Shown: piece after piece, positions 34,430-45,074 of the stretch
Layout of the letters: every line of letters begins with the position of its first letter
Numbering within the stretch: position 1 is the stretch's first letter
Assembly: GCA_964017235.1 (NCBI GenBank)
Contig: OZ024928.1
Span: 89,337,566-89,401,565, forward strand
Origin: Sabellastarte sp. h YS-2021
Lineage: Eukaryota > Annelida > Polychaeta > Sabellida > Sabellidae
Direction of reading: 5' to 3'
DNA: 64,000 bases
The notes under the pieces: generated by a model
Databases searched by the model: none
What the model was told of the DNA's origin: nothing
What the model saw: the letters and a program-made list of their open reading frames with translations, nothing else
Made by a program: the position numbers and the translations under genes

Positions 34430-35300
34430 CTACCTCCTGTGACCAATGTCCCTACCAAATTTCCAAGATATAGCCCAAACATCAAAGTCACATCATGTTG
34501 TTGCACACCTACACCCTCTAACCAATGTCCCTACCAAGTATTAACTTCTTACACCTTACAGTTTCGAAGAAATATAGCCCTGGACAAGATTTTAAAGTTC
34601 AAGGTCACTACAGCAAGGTCAAAGGTCAAATCAAGGTCATACTATGATGTTGCACATCTACAATCCCTAACCAATGTCCCTACCAAGTGTCAACTTCCTA
34701 CACCTACCTCATAAGAGAAAGACGTCTCAAATATTGCAAAGTGAACACATTTTGGCAGAGCCAAAGTTAAAGGTCACACCATGCTGTTGCACACCTACAA
34801 CCCCCAACCAATGTCCCTACCAAGTGTCAACTTCCTACACCTTACGGTTTCCGAGATATAGCCCGGACAAGATTTTATAGGTCAAGGTCACTATGGCAAG
34901 GTCAAAGGCAAAATCAAGGTCACCATGACATTGCACACCTACAACCCCTAACCAATGTCCCTACCAAGTATCAACTTCCTACACCTTACGGTTTCCAAGA
35001 TATAGCCCAGACAAGATTTTATAGGTCAAGGTCACTACAGCAAGGTCAAATCAAGGTAACACCATGATGTTGCACACCTACACCCCCTAACCAATGTCCC
35101 TACCAAGTATCAACGTCCTACACCTTATGGTTTCCGAGATATAGCCCGGACAAGATTTTATAGGTCAAGGTCACTACGGCAAGGTCAAAGGTCAAATCAA
35201 GGTCAAACCATGACGTTGCACACCTACACCCCCTAACCAATGTCCCTACCAAGTATCAACTTCCTACACCTTACGGTTTCTGAGATACAGGCTGGACAAA
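34430..35300 (+). repeat. ~145-bp satellite array rich in AGGTCA
   Basis: Six or seven units marked by CCAATGTCCCTACCAAGT (near 34444, 34523, 34671, 34808, 34953, 35093, 35238). Each has CTACACCTTACGGTTTC and one to four AGGTCA words, several as AGGTCAAAGGTCA. The ORFs at 34439-34714 and 34674-34880 are satellite readings. It lies in an NSA2 intron. A second array of the family is at 44380-44880. Confidence 0.88.
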
Positions 35301-35309
35301 CTTCTTCCC

Positions 35310-35376
35310 GCCGACCGTCCGCCCGCCCATCCAGACACCATGGGTGAAAACAATACCCCGACAGCCGTGGGGTAAA
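35310..35376 (+). repeat. GC-rich tail and hairpin ending the array
   Basis: A CCGCCGACCGTCCGCCCGCC tract is followed by a hairpin with arms TACCCC (35354-35359) and GGGGTA (35369-35374). It marks the end of the array-bearing element, like the hairpin at 25061-25089. Confidence 0.6.
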
Positions 35377-35871
35377 AATGTATGATCAGGATGTTTATAA
35401 AGATTTGGTGTTAAACTCATACCACACTGCTCAGTGTAGCAGCACTACAATTAAGGCAAACTGAGCAGTGCTTTGTTCTCATACAACACAAATCTTTCAA
35501 CCTGTCTACAGTCTTCTGAAAAAGAAAGTTAAAAATTTTACAGGTTACTAAGTCACGTTATAAAGCTACAAATGTACTTGGAATGTAGTTAAAGTTTACT
35601 TAGATGTAATTAAAATGTACATAGACATTTTGCCAAGTACAAGTACTTGTAATTTTCAGCTGTCAAGGACAAGCACTTAAGAATGAGTTAATTAAGTACA
35701 AGCAACAAGCACATACATTTTACTGGACCCTGACTTATACTATATGAATATTGCACTATACAAAAACTTCCTTCAATTATGTCAACTTTACACTTCACAA
35801 AACAGGATGTTTTGTTCTGTATTTATATGAAGTTTAAATTTCAAAAACAACAACAGAAAAAAAGAACTCAC
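35377..35871 (-). other. NSA2 intron
   Basis: AT-rich, nothing recognised beyond short direct repeats (AAGTAC words at 35570-35710). Confidence 0.5.
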
Positions 35872-35925
35872 GTCTTTTTCATCTGAACCTTTTCTGAATG
35901 TCTCTTTTTGTTGTATAACTTTGCT
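35872..35925 (-). CDS. NSA2: NSA2 exon: short basic exon
   Basis: A 54-base exon: one base completes an Arg codon, then AKLYNKKRHSEKVQMKK, then two bases (AC) that pair with G of the next exon to give Thr. Human NSA2 has AKLYHKQRHAEKIQMKKT here. Donor gtgagt, acceptor tatttcag. Confidence 0.96.
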
Positions 35926-36265
35926 CTGAAATAGAAATAATGTTTTGGTTTTATTACTATTATTTGATTAAAACTCAAACTAAGAATGGATCCTGTACAA
36001 TATATACCATACTGCCACCAAAAATGTCCTGTATTTACATGTCACATTAGTAAAATTGTCTCTAAAACACTGGCTCATAATAACCAAGAGTGTTGTACAC
36101 ATTGAAAGGTGCCCTAACCAAAGTTAGTTTTCACACTTCAGCTACATTTTATTTAAACTATAGTAATATGTAAACCACTTAAAAGACTGAACTTTCATAG
36201 GTTTAATACTAATACATACACTTTCACTTAAAATATTTACACTTTTGACTTTAAAACATCAATAC

Positions 36266-36331
36266 CTGATTCCTCTTAATTTCTTAGCTTTTTGTGCCAT
36301 TTCGTGAGGTTTTCTCCCCTCCTTCTTTCTC
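36266..36331 (-). CDS. NSA2: NSA2 exon: N-terminal basic helix
   Basis: A 66-base exon reading RKKEGRKPHEMAQKAKKLRG then Ile, with one base in and two bases out. It aligns with RKKESREAHERSKKAKK of human NSA2. Donor gtattg, acceptor ttccaaag. The 36284-36466 ORF is another frame. Confidence 0.95.
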
Positions 36332-36613
36332 CTTTGGAATACAGAAAACAAAATCATAAGTAAAATACATAATTATTTTTACATGTACACCATCAAAATA
36401 CAGCAAAAATTGTGTGGTATTTTTCAATATTTTAGTGTATCTTTTCAATAATTTACTTAAGTTCACTTGGCAAACAGTATTTATTGAAACCTAGCAGTTA
36501 AAAATACTACTTCACAATGTCCTTACATAAAACATACACTTGGAAAGTTAAAAAATACAATTTAAATACAAATATACTTTTAATTTTCTCATATCTGCCA
36601 TCCTGGGTATTTA

Positions 36614-36651
<38 letters not shown>

Positions 36652-36750
36652 ATTCACAACAAAGATGCTTATTGCAGACTTAGATATATAGACTAAGATA
36701 TCTGACTGATAAAAGGACAATAGTCATTTTATTTAACACTGCTAACATAC
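36332..36750 (-). other. NSA2 intron with long A run
   Basis: 419 bp. It contains an A homopolymer of about 33 bases (36617-36649 on the plus strand) that may be the tail of a retrotransposed copy or simple expansion. Confidence 0.6.
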
Positions 36751-36818
36751 TTTCTTTCATGGTAATCCAATCTGTATCCATGTCGCTTTCTATGAAGTTC
36801 AATATGTTCATTTTGAGG
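36751..36818 (-). CDS. NSA2: NSA2 exon 2 (codons 2 onward)
   Basis: Begins after a ttatttag acceptor with CCT CAA AAT, so the protein starts [M]PQNEHIELHRKRHGYRL, matching the NSA2 N-terminus MPQNEYIELHRKR. It ends YHER plus two bases before gtatgt. Because the exon starts at codon 2, the initiator ATG must close a separate upstream exon. Summing the eight exons plus Met gives 260 residues, the length of human NSA2. Confidence 0.95.
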
Positions 36819-37420
36819 CTAAATAACACAAAAATACAATATATTATGCAAAAGTAATGGGTATGCCTCATCAGAAGTGCCTGTAAACCTTTAGTGAAAA
36901 CTGTCACCTTTATTTACAGCTTCGATCAGAGTCTTGTGGATAAATAACACAATACCTACAATGAAACTTGACAAATATCATATTTGGTGGTTTTTCCACA
37001 TGCCTGGCCAATTCACTATTATGCGCAAATACATGTAGTATCAGTGACATAAATATAATTTTACCTAATTTATCTGAATATATCTCAGACCATAAAATAG
37101 CCAGCCTTGGCAAGAACCCCAGTCCACAGGTATAACTAAATGGACAACAACGTTGCAATTTGGGAAAATTAAGGAACATCTTAAATTGTAAGAAGTATAC
37201 AGAACCCACAAGATACTGTCAGGTATAAGAAGTTTCATGTAGCTAAAGAAGGGGGAAAATTTATATATTTTATTCGTTTGTGTTGTGAGGATTTCTCTAA
37301 AGAACACGAAGGCATGCCAATTTAGATGAAAACCTATTATGAAGCAATAGTTTCTCCACCATAGATATTAGATACACATATAAAAATGCAACTGTACTAA
37401 CATGAGTTCAATAGTGCCCC
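36819..37420 (-). other. NSA2 first intron (proximal part)
   Basis: AT-rich. No credible exon 1 (ATG directly followed by a donor) was found here or further right outside repeats, so the gene's 5' end is unplaced. Confidence 0.5.
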
Positions 37421-37424
37421 TTTT

Positions 37425-37610
37425 TGATTTAGAAATTTAAGACCAAAGGTATTAACGCACTGCCATGGCAACAGCTGTTGCCAAATAACCTCCAAAACTA
37501 ATCAGCTCTTGATCCTATTTGGAGTAAACATATCCTGAAAATCCATGCATGGGTATAGGCTGTGGAACACCCACAAACTTTAGCTCACTGCCACAGCCCC
37601 TCAGACGACA
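37425..37610 (-). repeat. Dispersed repeat also found at 57480-57960
   Basis: On the minus strand this matches the plus strand near 57480-57620: TGTTGCCATGGCAAC-like, GGATTTTCAGGATATG-like and 'ccatgcatgg' text in the same order. Confidence 0.65.
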
Positions 37611-37831
37611 CAGGGGACGACTAAAGACATAGCCTTTATGCGCTTAAAAATCAATAACATTTATTTTTATTTGCTGACAATCACAATTTGAACTCTATTT
37701 TAATCAGAAAATAGACATATAAGCTCCAAAATATGAGCCAGGCAGAAATTGTGAGTGACAACAAAACTAAACCAACACATTGTTATTAGGGAAATTCAGC
37801 ATGTATATAAAGTATGCTTTACTTCAGTAAC

Positions 37832-37889
37832 AGCATCATGGTTTTAAGTTAGCATCATGGTTTTAAGTTAGCATCATGGTTTTAAGTTT
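37832..37889 (+). repeat. 19-bp tandem repeat, three copies
   Basis: GCATCATGGTTTTAAGTTA occurs three times in a row, the last copy ending TTTC. Confidence 0.9.
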
Positions 37890-38599
37890 CATTTCAGATC
37901 ATAGTGTTTCAGTCACTATTACAACCCATGGTAACAAAGTTTCTTTGCAGTATGTTTGCTTTGGCTTTCTTTTGTGGCTGCTTTACAAAGCTTGTTACAA
38001 AAAATAGCATCAGGCATGCCCTTACACCACAGCCTGGGGAAATAGTTTTCAACACCATGAGATATAGAAGTAGTGAAACAGTACATAGATCGGGTGCTTT
38101 CAGAGCAGTGTCAGTTATATAAAGGTCCAAATAATGTTTAAGTAAAGAAAATAACCTCTAAAAGAAAGAAAATGTATGTAAAGAGAAAGTAGTAAAACTA
38201 GATTGAGCCAACTCGGTGCCAACATATCCCCAGATAGTTCATCACTCACACCACATGGGTTGACTCGGCATTTTCCTTAGGACCCATCTTTTGTATGACA
38301 TAATTCTGAACAAAAGATAACCACTTTTGTAAGAACTTCAGCAATTCAACCTTCAATACTTTTATTTTGCAAAGCAAAATTATCCCCAGACGACGAGTAC
38401 AAATCCAAGTATTTTGTCCAATGTAAAATTCTGCCCACAGGACCCTTGTCCACAAGGAACTCTACCCACAACAATCTTTTGAAGGTAGGATTTCTGCCCA
38501 AAATATAAATTTTGCTTACTACAAAGACATTATCCATTTTTTTATTTCAGTTAATATTCCTGTTAGATAACTATTCAGGACATGCAAACATTAATTGCA

Positions 38600-39900
38600 C
38601 TTCCAGAAAAGTCAACCTATTGGTCACTCAGGCGGGCACTTAAGGGCCTCCTGCACTGGCTAAATGTCTACTTAAAGCCTTGATTTTTGTAAAAGAACAT
38701 ATCAATATATTCCAAGATGAGATTTCAGCTCTATGAGACACATACTTCAACAGTAACAGGGATTAAAAGTGGCAAAAATCCAAATATTGGGTCTCTGTGG
38801 CCTTTTAGAGACATCAATGTGACCTTAAAATTAAAGCTTCAGACTTCAAATGTGTCAGACACAAATATTACAAATGGAATTTATATCTAATACAGTTTGA
38901 GACTTCTTGGGTTTACCATTTCCAAGCTATAGGGCAAAATATGTGAAACATGTCGGAAAAAGGTCACTCGGATGGGTGGTTATGGTCATCATACACAGGT
39001 TAAATCATAAATGTGTATTAAAAGCCTTGATTTCTGGCACATATAAAAAGAACATAATAACATATTCCCAGATGAGATTTCAGCTCTATCAGTTACACAG
39101 TTTAACAGCCACAGGGCTTAAAAATGGCAAAACTTCCAAATACTGGGTCTCCATGGGCCTTTTAGAGACCTCAATGTGACCTTAAAATTGAAGCTTCAGA
39201 CTTCAAATTTGTCAGACACAAATGTTACAAATGGAATGTACAAAGTCATCTACTACAGTTTGAGACTTCATGGGTTTACCATTTCCAAGCTATGGGGCAA
39301 AATATGTGAAACATGTTGTAAAAAGATCACTCGGATGAGTGGTTATGGTCATCATACACAGGTTAAATGTGCATTTAAAGCCTTGGTTTCTGGCATATGT
39401 AAAAAGAACATAATAACATATTCCCAGACGGGATTTCAACTCTATCACTTACACAGTTTAGCAGCCACAGGGCTTAAAAATGACAAAACGTCCAAATATT
39501 GGGCCTCTGTGGGTATTTTATTGACCTCAATGTGACCTTAAAATTAAAGCTTTGGACTTCAAATTTGTCAGACACAAATATTACACATAGAACTTATATC
39601 TAACAGTTTGAGACTTCTTGGGCTTACTATTTCCAAGTTATAGGGCAAAATATGTGGAAAATAATAATGAAAAAGGGTCACTTGGGTGGGTGTTTATGGT
39701 CCTCATACACAGGTTAAATTTCTATTAAAGGCCTAGATTTGTGGCACATCTAAAAAGAACATATTAATACATTCCCAGATGATATTTCACTTATATGAGA
39801 GACATAGTTTAAAAGCTACAGGGCTTGAAAGTGGCAAAAAGTCCATAAATTGGGTCTCTGTTGGCAATTTTGAGACCTCAAGGTGACCTTATAATTAAAC
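38600..39900 (+). repeat. ~360-bp tandem repeat array
   Basis: About 3.5 units marked by ACCATTTCCAAGCTA-like text (38917, 39279, 39627) and CTTCAGACTTCAAAT. The two linked ORFs at 38907-39179 and 39176-39535 are the same repeat read twice and have matching peptide order, so they are not genes. Confidence 0.8.
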
Positions 39901-39959
39901 CTACAGCAATTAAATTTTTCACAGAAAGGGACACAAAAGTTGTGCCCTGCAACTGGTTT

Positions 39960-41332
39960 TGAGAAGTAAAGTACACAGTTAACTTTTAAAGTGTAAAAGG
40001 TAGGTGAATACCATATATAAACAAAATACTGTAAATGCAATAGTTTTTGAGTTAGAACTGATTTAGTCACCAGTGAGAATCTCAAAGTAGCTTTTGCTCA
40101 GCTATGTAATGAGTTACAGTTCTGCAATTTTACTGTGGTATGGCTGACTCCAATGAAGGTGAATAAAATATTTAAACAAGATTCTCTAAATGCAATAGTA
40201 TTCGAATTGCAACTGATTTACTCAAAATTGAGAACCTCAAATTAACTATTGCTCAACTATGCAATGAGCTACAGGTCTGCAATTTGACTATGTTATAGCT
40301 GTGTTACCAAAGTAATAACATATTTAAAGAAAATACTATAAATGCAATAGTTTACAAGTTATAAGTGATTTACTCGCCAGTGATAACCTGAAAGTTTTCA
40401 AGATACAGGTGATTTGCTCAACATTGATAACCTGAAAGAAGCTATTACTCAACTATGCAATAAGGTACAGGTATGCAATTTCACTACATGTATCTGGAAA
40501 GTAGGTGAATAACATATTTCAAGGAAATACTGTAAATGCTTTTTAAACAGTTTTTAAGTTACAACTGATTTACTTACAAGTGAAAACCTGAAAATAGCTA
40601 TTGCACAGCTATGCAATCAGCTACAGGTCTGCAATTTTACTATGTTATAGTTGATCCAAAAGTAGGTGAATAACATATTTAAACAAAAGACTGTATATAT
40701 AATAGTTTTCAAGTTAAAACTGATTTACTTAACAGTGAGAACCTGGAAGTAGCTATTGCTGAGTTATACAATGAGTTACAGGTCTGCAATTTCACTATGT
40801 TATAGAAGAGTGAAAAGTAGGTGAATAACATATTTAAAGAAATTACTGTAAATGCAATAGTTTTTAAGTTACAAGTGATTTACTCAACAGTGAGAACCAC
40901 AAAGTAGCTATTGCTCAGCTATACAATAAATGAGCTACAGGTCTACAATTCCACTATGTTATAGAGGCCTGAAAAGCGGGTAAATAACATATTTAACCAA
41001 AATACTGTAAATGCAATAATTTCCAGGTTACAACTGATTTACTCAACAATGAGTACCTCAAAGTAGCTATTGCTAGGCTATGGCATGAGCTACACGTCTG
41101 CAATTTTATTATGTTACAGCTAACCCACAAATAGATGAGTAACATATTTAAACAAAATTCTCTACATGCAATAGTTTTCAAGTTACAAGTGATTTTACTA
41201 ATTATGGAAGTTACTTAAAAGTCAGAAAGTAGCTTTTACTCACTTAGCTATGGAATAGATGCCCAAGTTACTCACCATGTTGTACCTATGGGACAAGTAG
41301 CTTATAACATATTTTAACAAGATGCACTCAGA
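39960..41332 (+). repeat. ~160-bp satellite array (tagctattgctcagcta family)
   Basis: About eight units with GTAGCTATTGCTCAGCTAT, GAGCTACAGGTCTGCAATTT and AGGTGAATAACATATTTAAA recurring in order, followed by TACTGTAAATGCAATAGTTT. It is a relative of the 164-bp array at 23540-24900. It is broken on the right by an inserted element. Confidence 0.85.
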
Positions 41333-42228
41333 GAGAGCAAAACGCTCGACTCTGTGTGACCAGTCTCTCAAGTGATATAAAGTATTGTAAGGAAGATAAT
41401 AACATAAAACCAAACATGTAAATTAATCTTCATAAAAATATGAAGTAGAAAGTCATTAAAAATACATTGAAATGGGACCTCTGAAAAATCATGATTTTTT
41501 TTTGTATCCAAAATAAGATCCAGATCTTGCTTTTAGTAACTTCTTCCTTCAGTCAGGTCCTACCCACAAATTTTTAAATAAAGATCTGTTCATTAGTTCT
41601 AGAGTAATCTAAACACACACTCACAAAAAAACCCAGACAAAGAGACAATTAAACAATTAGCACACAAAAACAAAAACTGCTGATGGAGGTAAAAATATTG
41701 CTTAAAGGTCACTTAATTCTTAGTGAAAATCACGCATGGTAATTTTTTGTGATGGACTGTCAAGGAATTGAAAGAAAAAAGAGAAAATAAAACAGAAATA
41801 ATAATTAATAAAAATGATGAATATACCACCTCCCTCTTTATTATGTTTGTCAATTTCAAGCCATAAAATGAGAAGAAATATTTTTACTTAAAGACAGCAA
41901 GTATCACAAGCTAGGTTTGTGACCTCACAATGACAGTTGCATTGTGACATCACTGAGTAATGACATCATCAGAAAGTAAAACATTGATTTTTTACGTATG
42001 TGATGAAGAGAAACAGTTTCACTGTGAATTCCCTATTAAAAATAAGAAAAACTCTCTCCTGGCTTTAATTTTCAAACAAATTACACCAAATTTGGCAGAA
42101 TCCAAATTTGAGATTGATTGATGTTATAGTTTTTGAGTTATAAGGGAAAAACGGTGCACAGACAGACAGACAGACAGACAGAAACAAACTGATCACAATA
42201 ACCCTCTCCTTTCGTCGAGCGTTAATAA
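41333..42228. mobile_element. ~0.9-kb repeat element inserted in the satellite
   Basis: The satellite phrase 'ttttaacaagatgc' stops at about 41330 and resumes at about 42228 (aaaatgttctaattgcaata), so the middle is an insertion. It starts GAGAGCAAAACGCTCGAC and ends with a (CAGA)n run (42161-42182) and CGTCGAGCGTT. The word AACGCTCGAC is inverted between the ends. No coding sequence seen. Confidence 0.65.
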
Positions 42229-42334
42229 AATGTTCTAATTGCAATACATGTACTTTTCAAGTTATAAGTGATTTAGTTCATGCTTTCATGAATTTTAATA
42301 CAGGAAAAATTATTTATCAAATTCATAAAAAAAA

Positions 42335-43926
42335 CTAGACCTATGCATCAGAGAACCGATGCAAATCTGTATCCACCGGAAAGACAACTCATCAAAGCCA
42401 GTGAACCATCGTTTGACCTTGAAGGAGGGGCCAAAGGTCAAGTCTGACATCAGAAGATTCCCAGCCGACAATATCCTGCAAATTGGTTTCACATTGCAAA
42501 CCTCTAGGATCAATAATAAACGAGTTATAACCCAATTTTAAGTTTGGCTGTCCTCGTTTGACCTTGAAGGAGCTCAAGGTCAAATCAGACTACATCAGAA
42601 GACTCCCAGCCCATGATTTCCTATAAGGTGGTTTCACATTGTAAACCTCTAGGACCAATAATAAGCAAGTTATAAGCACTTTTAAGTTTGGCTATCCTCG
42701 TATGACTTTGAAAGAGGGGTCCAAGGTCAAATCTGACCACATCAAAAGATTCCCAGCCCATGATTTCCTATAAGTTGGTTTACCGTCCCAAACCTCTAGG
42801 ACCAATAATAAGCGAGTTATAAGCACATTTAAGTTTGGCTATCCTCATCTGACCTTGAAGGAGGGACCCAAGGTCAAATCCGACCACACCAGAAGATTCC
42901 CAGCTTATGATTTCCTATACGTTGGTTTACCATCCCAAACGTCTCAAACCAATAATAAGCAAGTTATAAGCACTTTTAACTTTGGCTATCCTCGTTTGAC
43001 CTTGAAGGAGGGGCCCAAGGTCAAATCCAACCACACCAGAAGATTCCCAGTTCATGATTTCCTACACGTTGGTTTACCATTCCAAATGTCTTGGACCAAG
43101 AATAAGTGAGTTATAAGCACTTTTAATTTTGGCTATCCTTGTTTGACCTTGAAGGAGGGGCCAAAGGTCAAATCTGACCACACCACAAGATTCCCAGTCC
43201 ATGATTTCATATAGGTTGGATTACCATCCCAAACCTCTTGGACCAATAATAAGTGAGTTATAAGCACTTTTAAGTTTGGGTATCCTCATATGACCTTGAA
43301 GGAGGGGTCCAAGGTCAAATCTGACCACATCAAAAGATTCCCAGCTCAAGATTTCCTATAAGTTGCTTTGGCTCTCCTCGTTTGACCTTGAAAAAGGGGC
43401 CCAAGGTCAAATCCGACCATACCAGAGGATTCACAGCCCATGATTTCCTATAGGTTGGTTTACCATCCCAAACCTCTAGGACCAATAATAAGTGCGTTAT
43501 AAGCACTTTTAAGTTTGGCTATCTTCGTTTGACCTTGAAGGAGGGGTCCAAGGTCAAATTTGACCACATCAAAAGATTCGCGGCACATGATTTACTATAG
43601 GTTGGTTTCACATTGCAAACCTCTAGGACCAATAATAAGGGAGATAAAAGCACTTTTAAAGTCAACTATGTGGGTTACTTTGGCACTCCTTGGATGACCT
43701 TGAATTAAGAGCTTCAAGGTCAAATGTCTGCAAGGTTGTAGAGGACATATATGTCTGTTATACATATCACCTATGAAGACATTCAACCTTCTACCTATGA
43801 GAAACAGCCAGTAAAAAAATGTAGATAATTTTCAAAGAAATGCCCGCGGCGGCCATCTTGCTTTTCAGAATGAGGCTAATTTCCTTCCCAGAGAAGCTTA
43901 CCGGATGCCTCCGGTGGATACAATTA
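42335..43926 (-). mobile_element. Helentron-like element, copy C (longest)
   Basis: Minus orientation. It has CTAG at 42335-42338 and the GCATC-loop-GATGC hairpin just inside. Next comes CCACCGG, the inverse partner of CCGGTGG near the other end (43911-43917). About eight core units of about 147 bp follow (GACCAATAATAA marks at 42507, 42652, 42801, 42948, 43092, 43239, 43482, 43627; one unit partly deleted near 43370). Then the 5' arm with CCCGCGGCGGCCATCTTG (43844-43861), and the far end near CAATTA at 43921-43926. No transposase. Confidence 0.82.
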
Positions 43927-44059
43927 AGAAAGATCCAAGTCTTATACTTACAAAAGGGAATCTACCTGTAGCCTAGTACATATATGCAAGATAAGAGAGA
44001 AATCCCTTCAATAGTCAATGAGAAAATTGTGATAAAGTGTTGAAATTTTCACACTTTGG

Positions 44060-44250
44060 GTATGGGTACCTCACTTCTAACGTCTCTGAGGAACAGACAG
44101 ATCTGCATGCACTTCACGTTTTATCATCATCAATAGATAAGGTATCTTTTAAAATTAACAGCATGTCTCTGAGCGTTGTACTTTTGGAGGAGAAGATGTT
44201 CACATGTACACGGTCGATGCAAAGTGATGCCATAATGTCAGCTGACTGAC
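44060..44250 (+). repeat. Dispersed repeat, copy 2
   Basis: Inverted relative of the 10590-10870 sequence (shared words such as AACAGACAGATCTGCATGC and GCATGTCTCTGRGC). See that entry. Confidence 0.55.
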
Positions 44251-44379
44251 AAATTATGAAGCTGTAAATTTATTAACTTGAGAATAGCTGTCAATTGAAA
44301 TAGCACAATTGCGTAAAGTACATATAATATTCAGTTGCAGCAATCCATATATCTTTGTCATAAAAGAAATATGTCTCAA

Positions 44380-44880
44380 ATATGGCAGGTGAAAACACTT
44401 CGGCAGGGCCAAAGTTAAACATCACAACATGATGCACACCTGCACCCCCTAACCAATGCCCTTACCAAGTATCAACTTCCTACACCTTACGGTTTCCAAA
44501 ATATAGCCCAGAAAAGATTTTAAAAGTCATGGTCATTACTACCGAGGTCAAAGGTCAAATCAAGATCACACCATGATGTTGCACAATTACAACCCCCAAC
44601 CAATGTCCCTACCAAGTATAAACTTCCTACACCTTAGGGTTTCAGAGATATGGCCCGGACAATATTTTATAGTTCAAGGTCACTATGGCAAGGTCAAATC
44701 AAGGTCACAACATGACGTTGCACACCTACAACCCCCAAAGAAAGTCCCTACTTAGTCACAAGTCACAACTTCCTTCACCTTTCAGTTTCTACGACATAGC
44801 CGGGATAAGATTTTGTAGTTCAAGGTCACTATGGAAAGGTCAAAGAGCAAATCAAGGTCGCACCATGATGTTGCACACAC
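44380..44880 (+). repeat. AGGTCA-rich ~145-bp array, second copy
   Basis: Three to four units of the 34430-35300 family (ACCAATGYCCYTACCAAGT near 44451 and 44599, degenerate near 44740), with AGGTCAAAGGTCA at 44551-44563. Confidence 0.82.
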
Positions 44881-44896
44881 ACAAAAAAAACAAATT

Positions 44897-45003
44897 TGCT
44901 TGTTGCCTAATGGGCCAATAAAGGGGTAAACTTACATAAAATATACATCTGTGATAAACTTCCTGCATGGTGTTTTACCATTTATTGGCCCATTAAGCAA
45001 GCT
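44897..45003. mobile_element. Small hairpin MITE
   Basis: Inverted arms of about 30 bp (CTTGTTGCCTAATGGGCCAA at left; TTGGCCCATTAAGCAAGC at right) in 107 bp. Confidence 0.7.
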
Positions 45004-45074
45004 TTAACTGTGTGTTTTAAGGACAAGTTTTATAATTCATAACTAATCTAATGTGGACTTTTATAACGCTTAAT

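Noticed and set aside
36617..36649. Poly-A run as a processed pseudogene tail
   Set aside because: No coding sequence precedes it on either side, so it is treated as low complexity.
38907..39535. Pair of linked ORFs that could look like a tandem gene
   Set aside because: They are two units of the ~360-bp repeat read in the same frame.
41268..41285. Possible NSA2 exon 1: minus-strand ATG followed by GTGAGT
   Set aside because: The same ACTCACCATGTTGT phrase occurs in the related satellite at 21047, so it is repeat sequence.
44971..44990. Possible NSA2 exon 1: minus-strand ATG followed by GTAAAA
   Set aside because: It lies in the arm of a small hairpin MITE, the donor is poor, and there is no 5' UTR or CpG-rich context.
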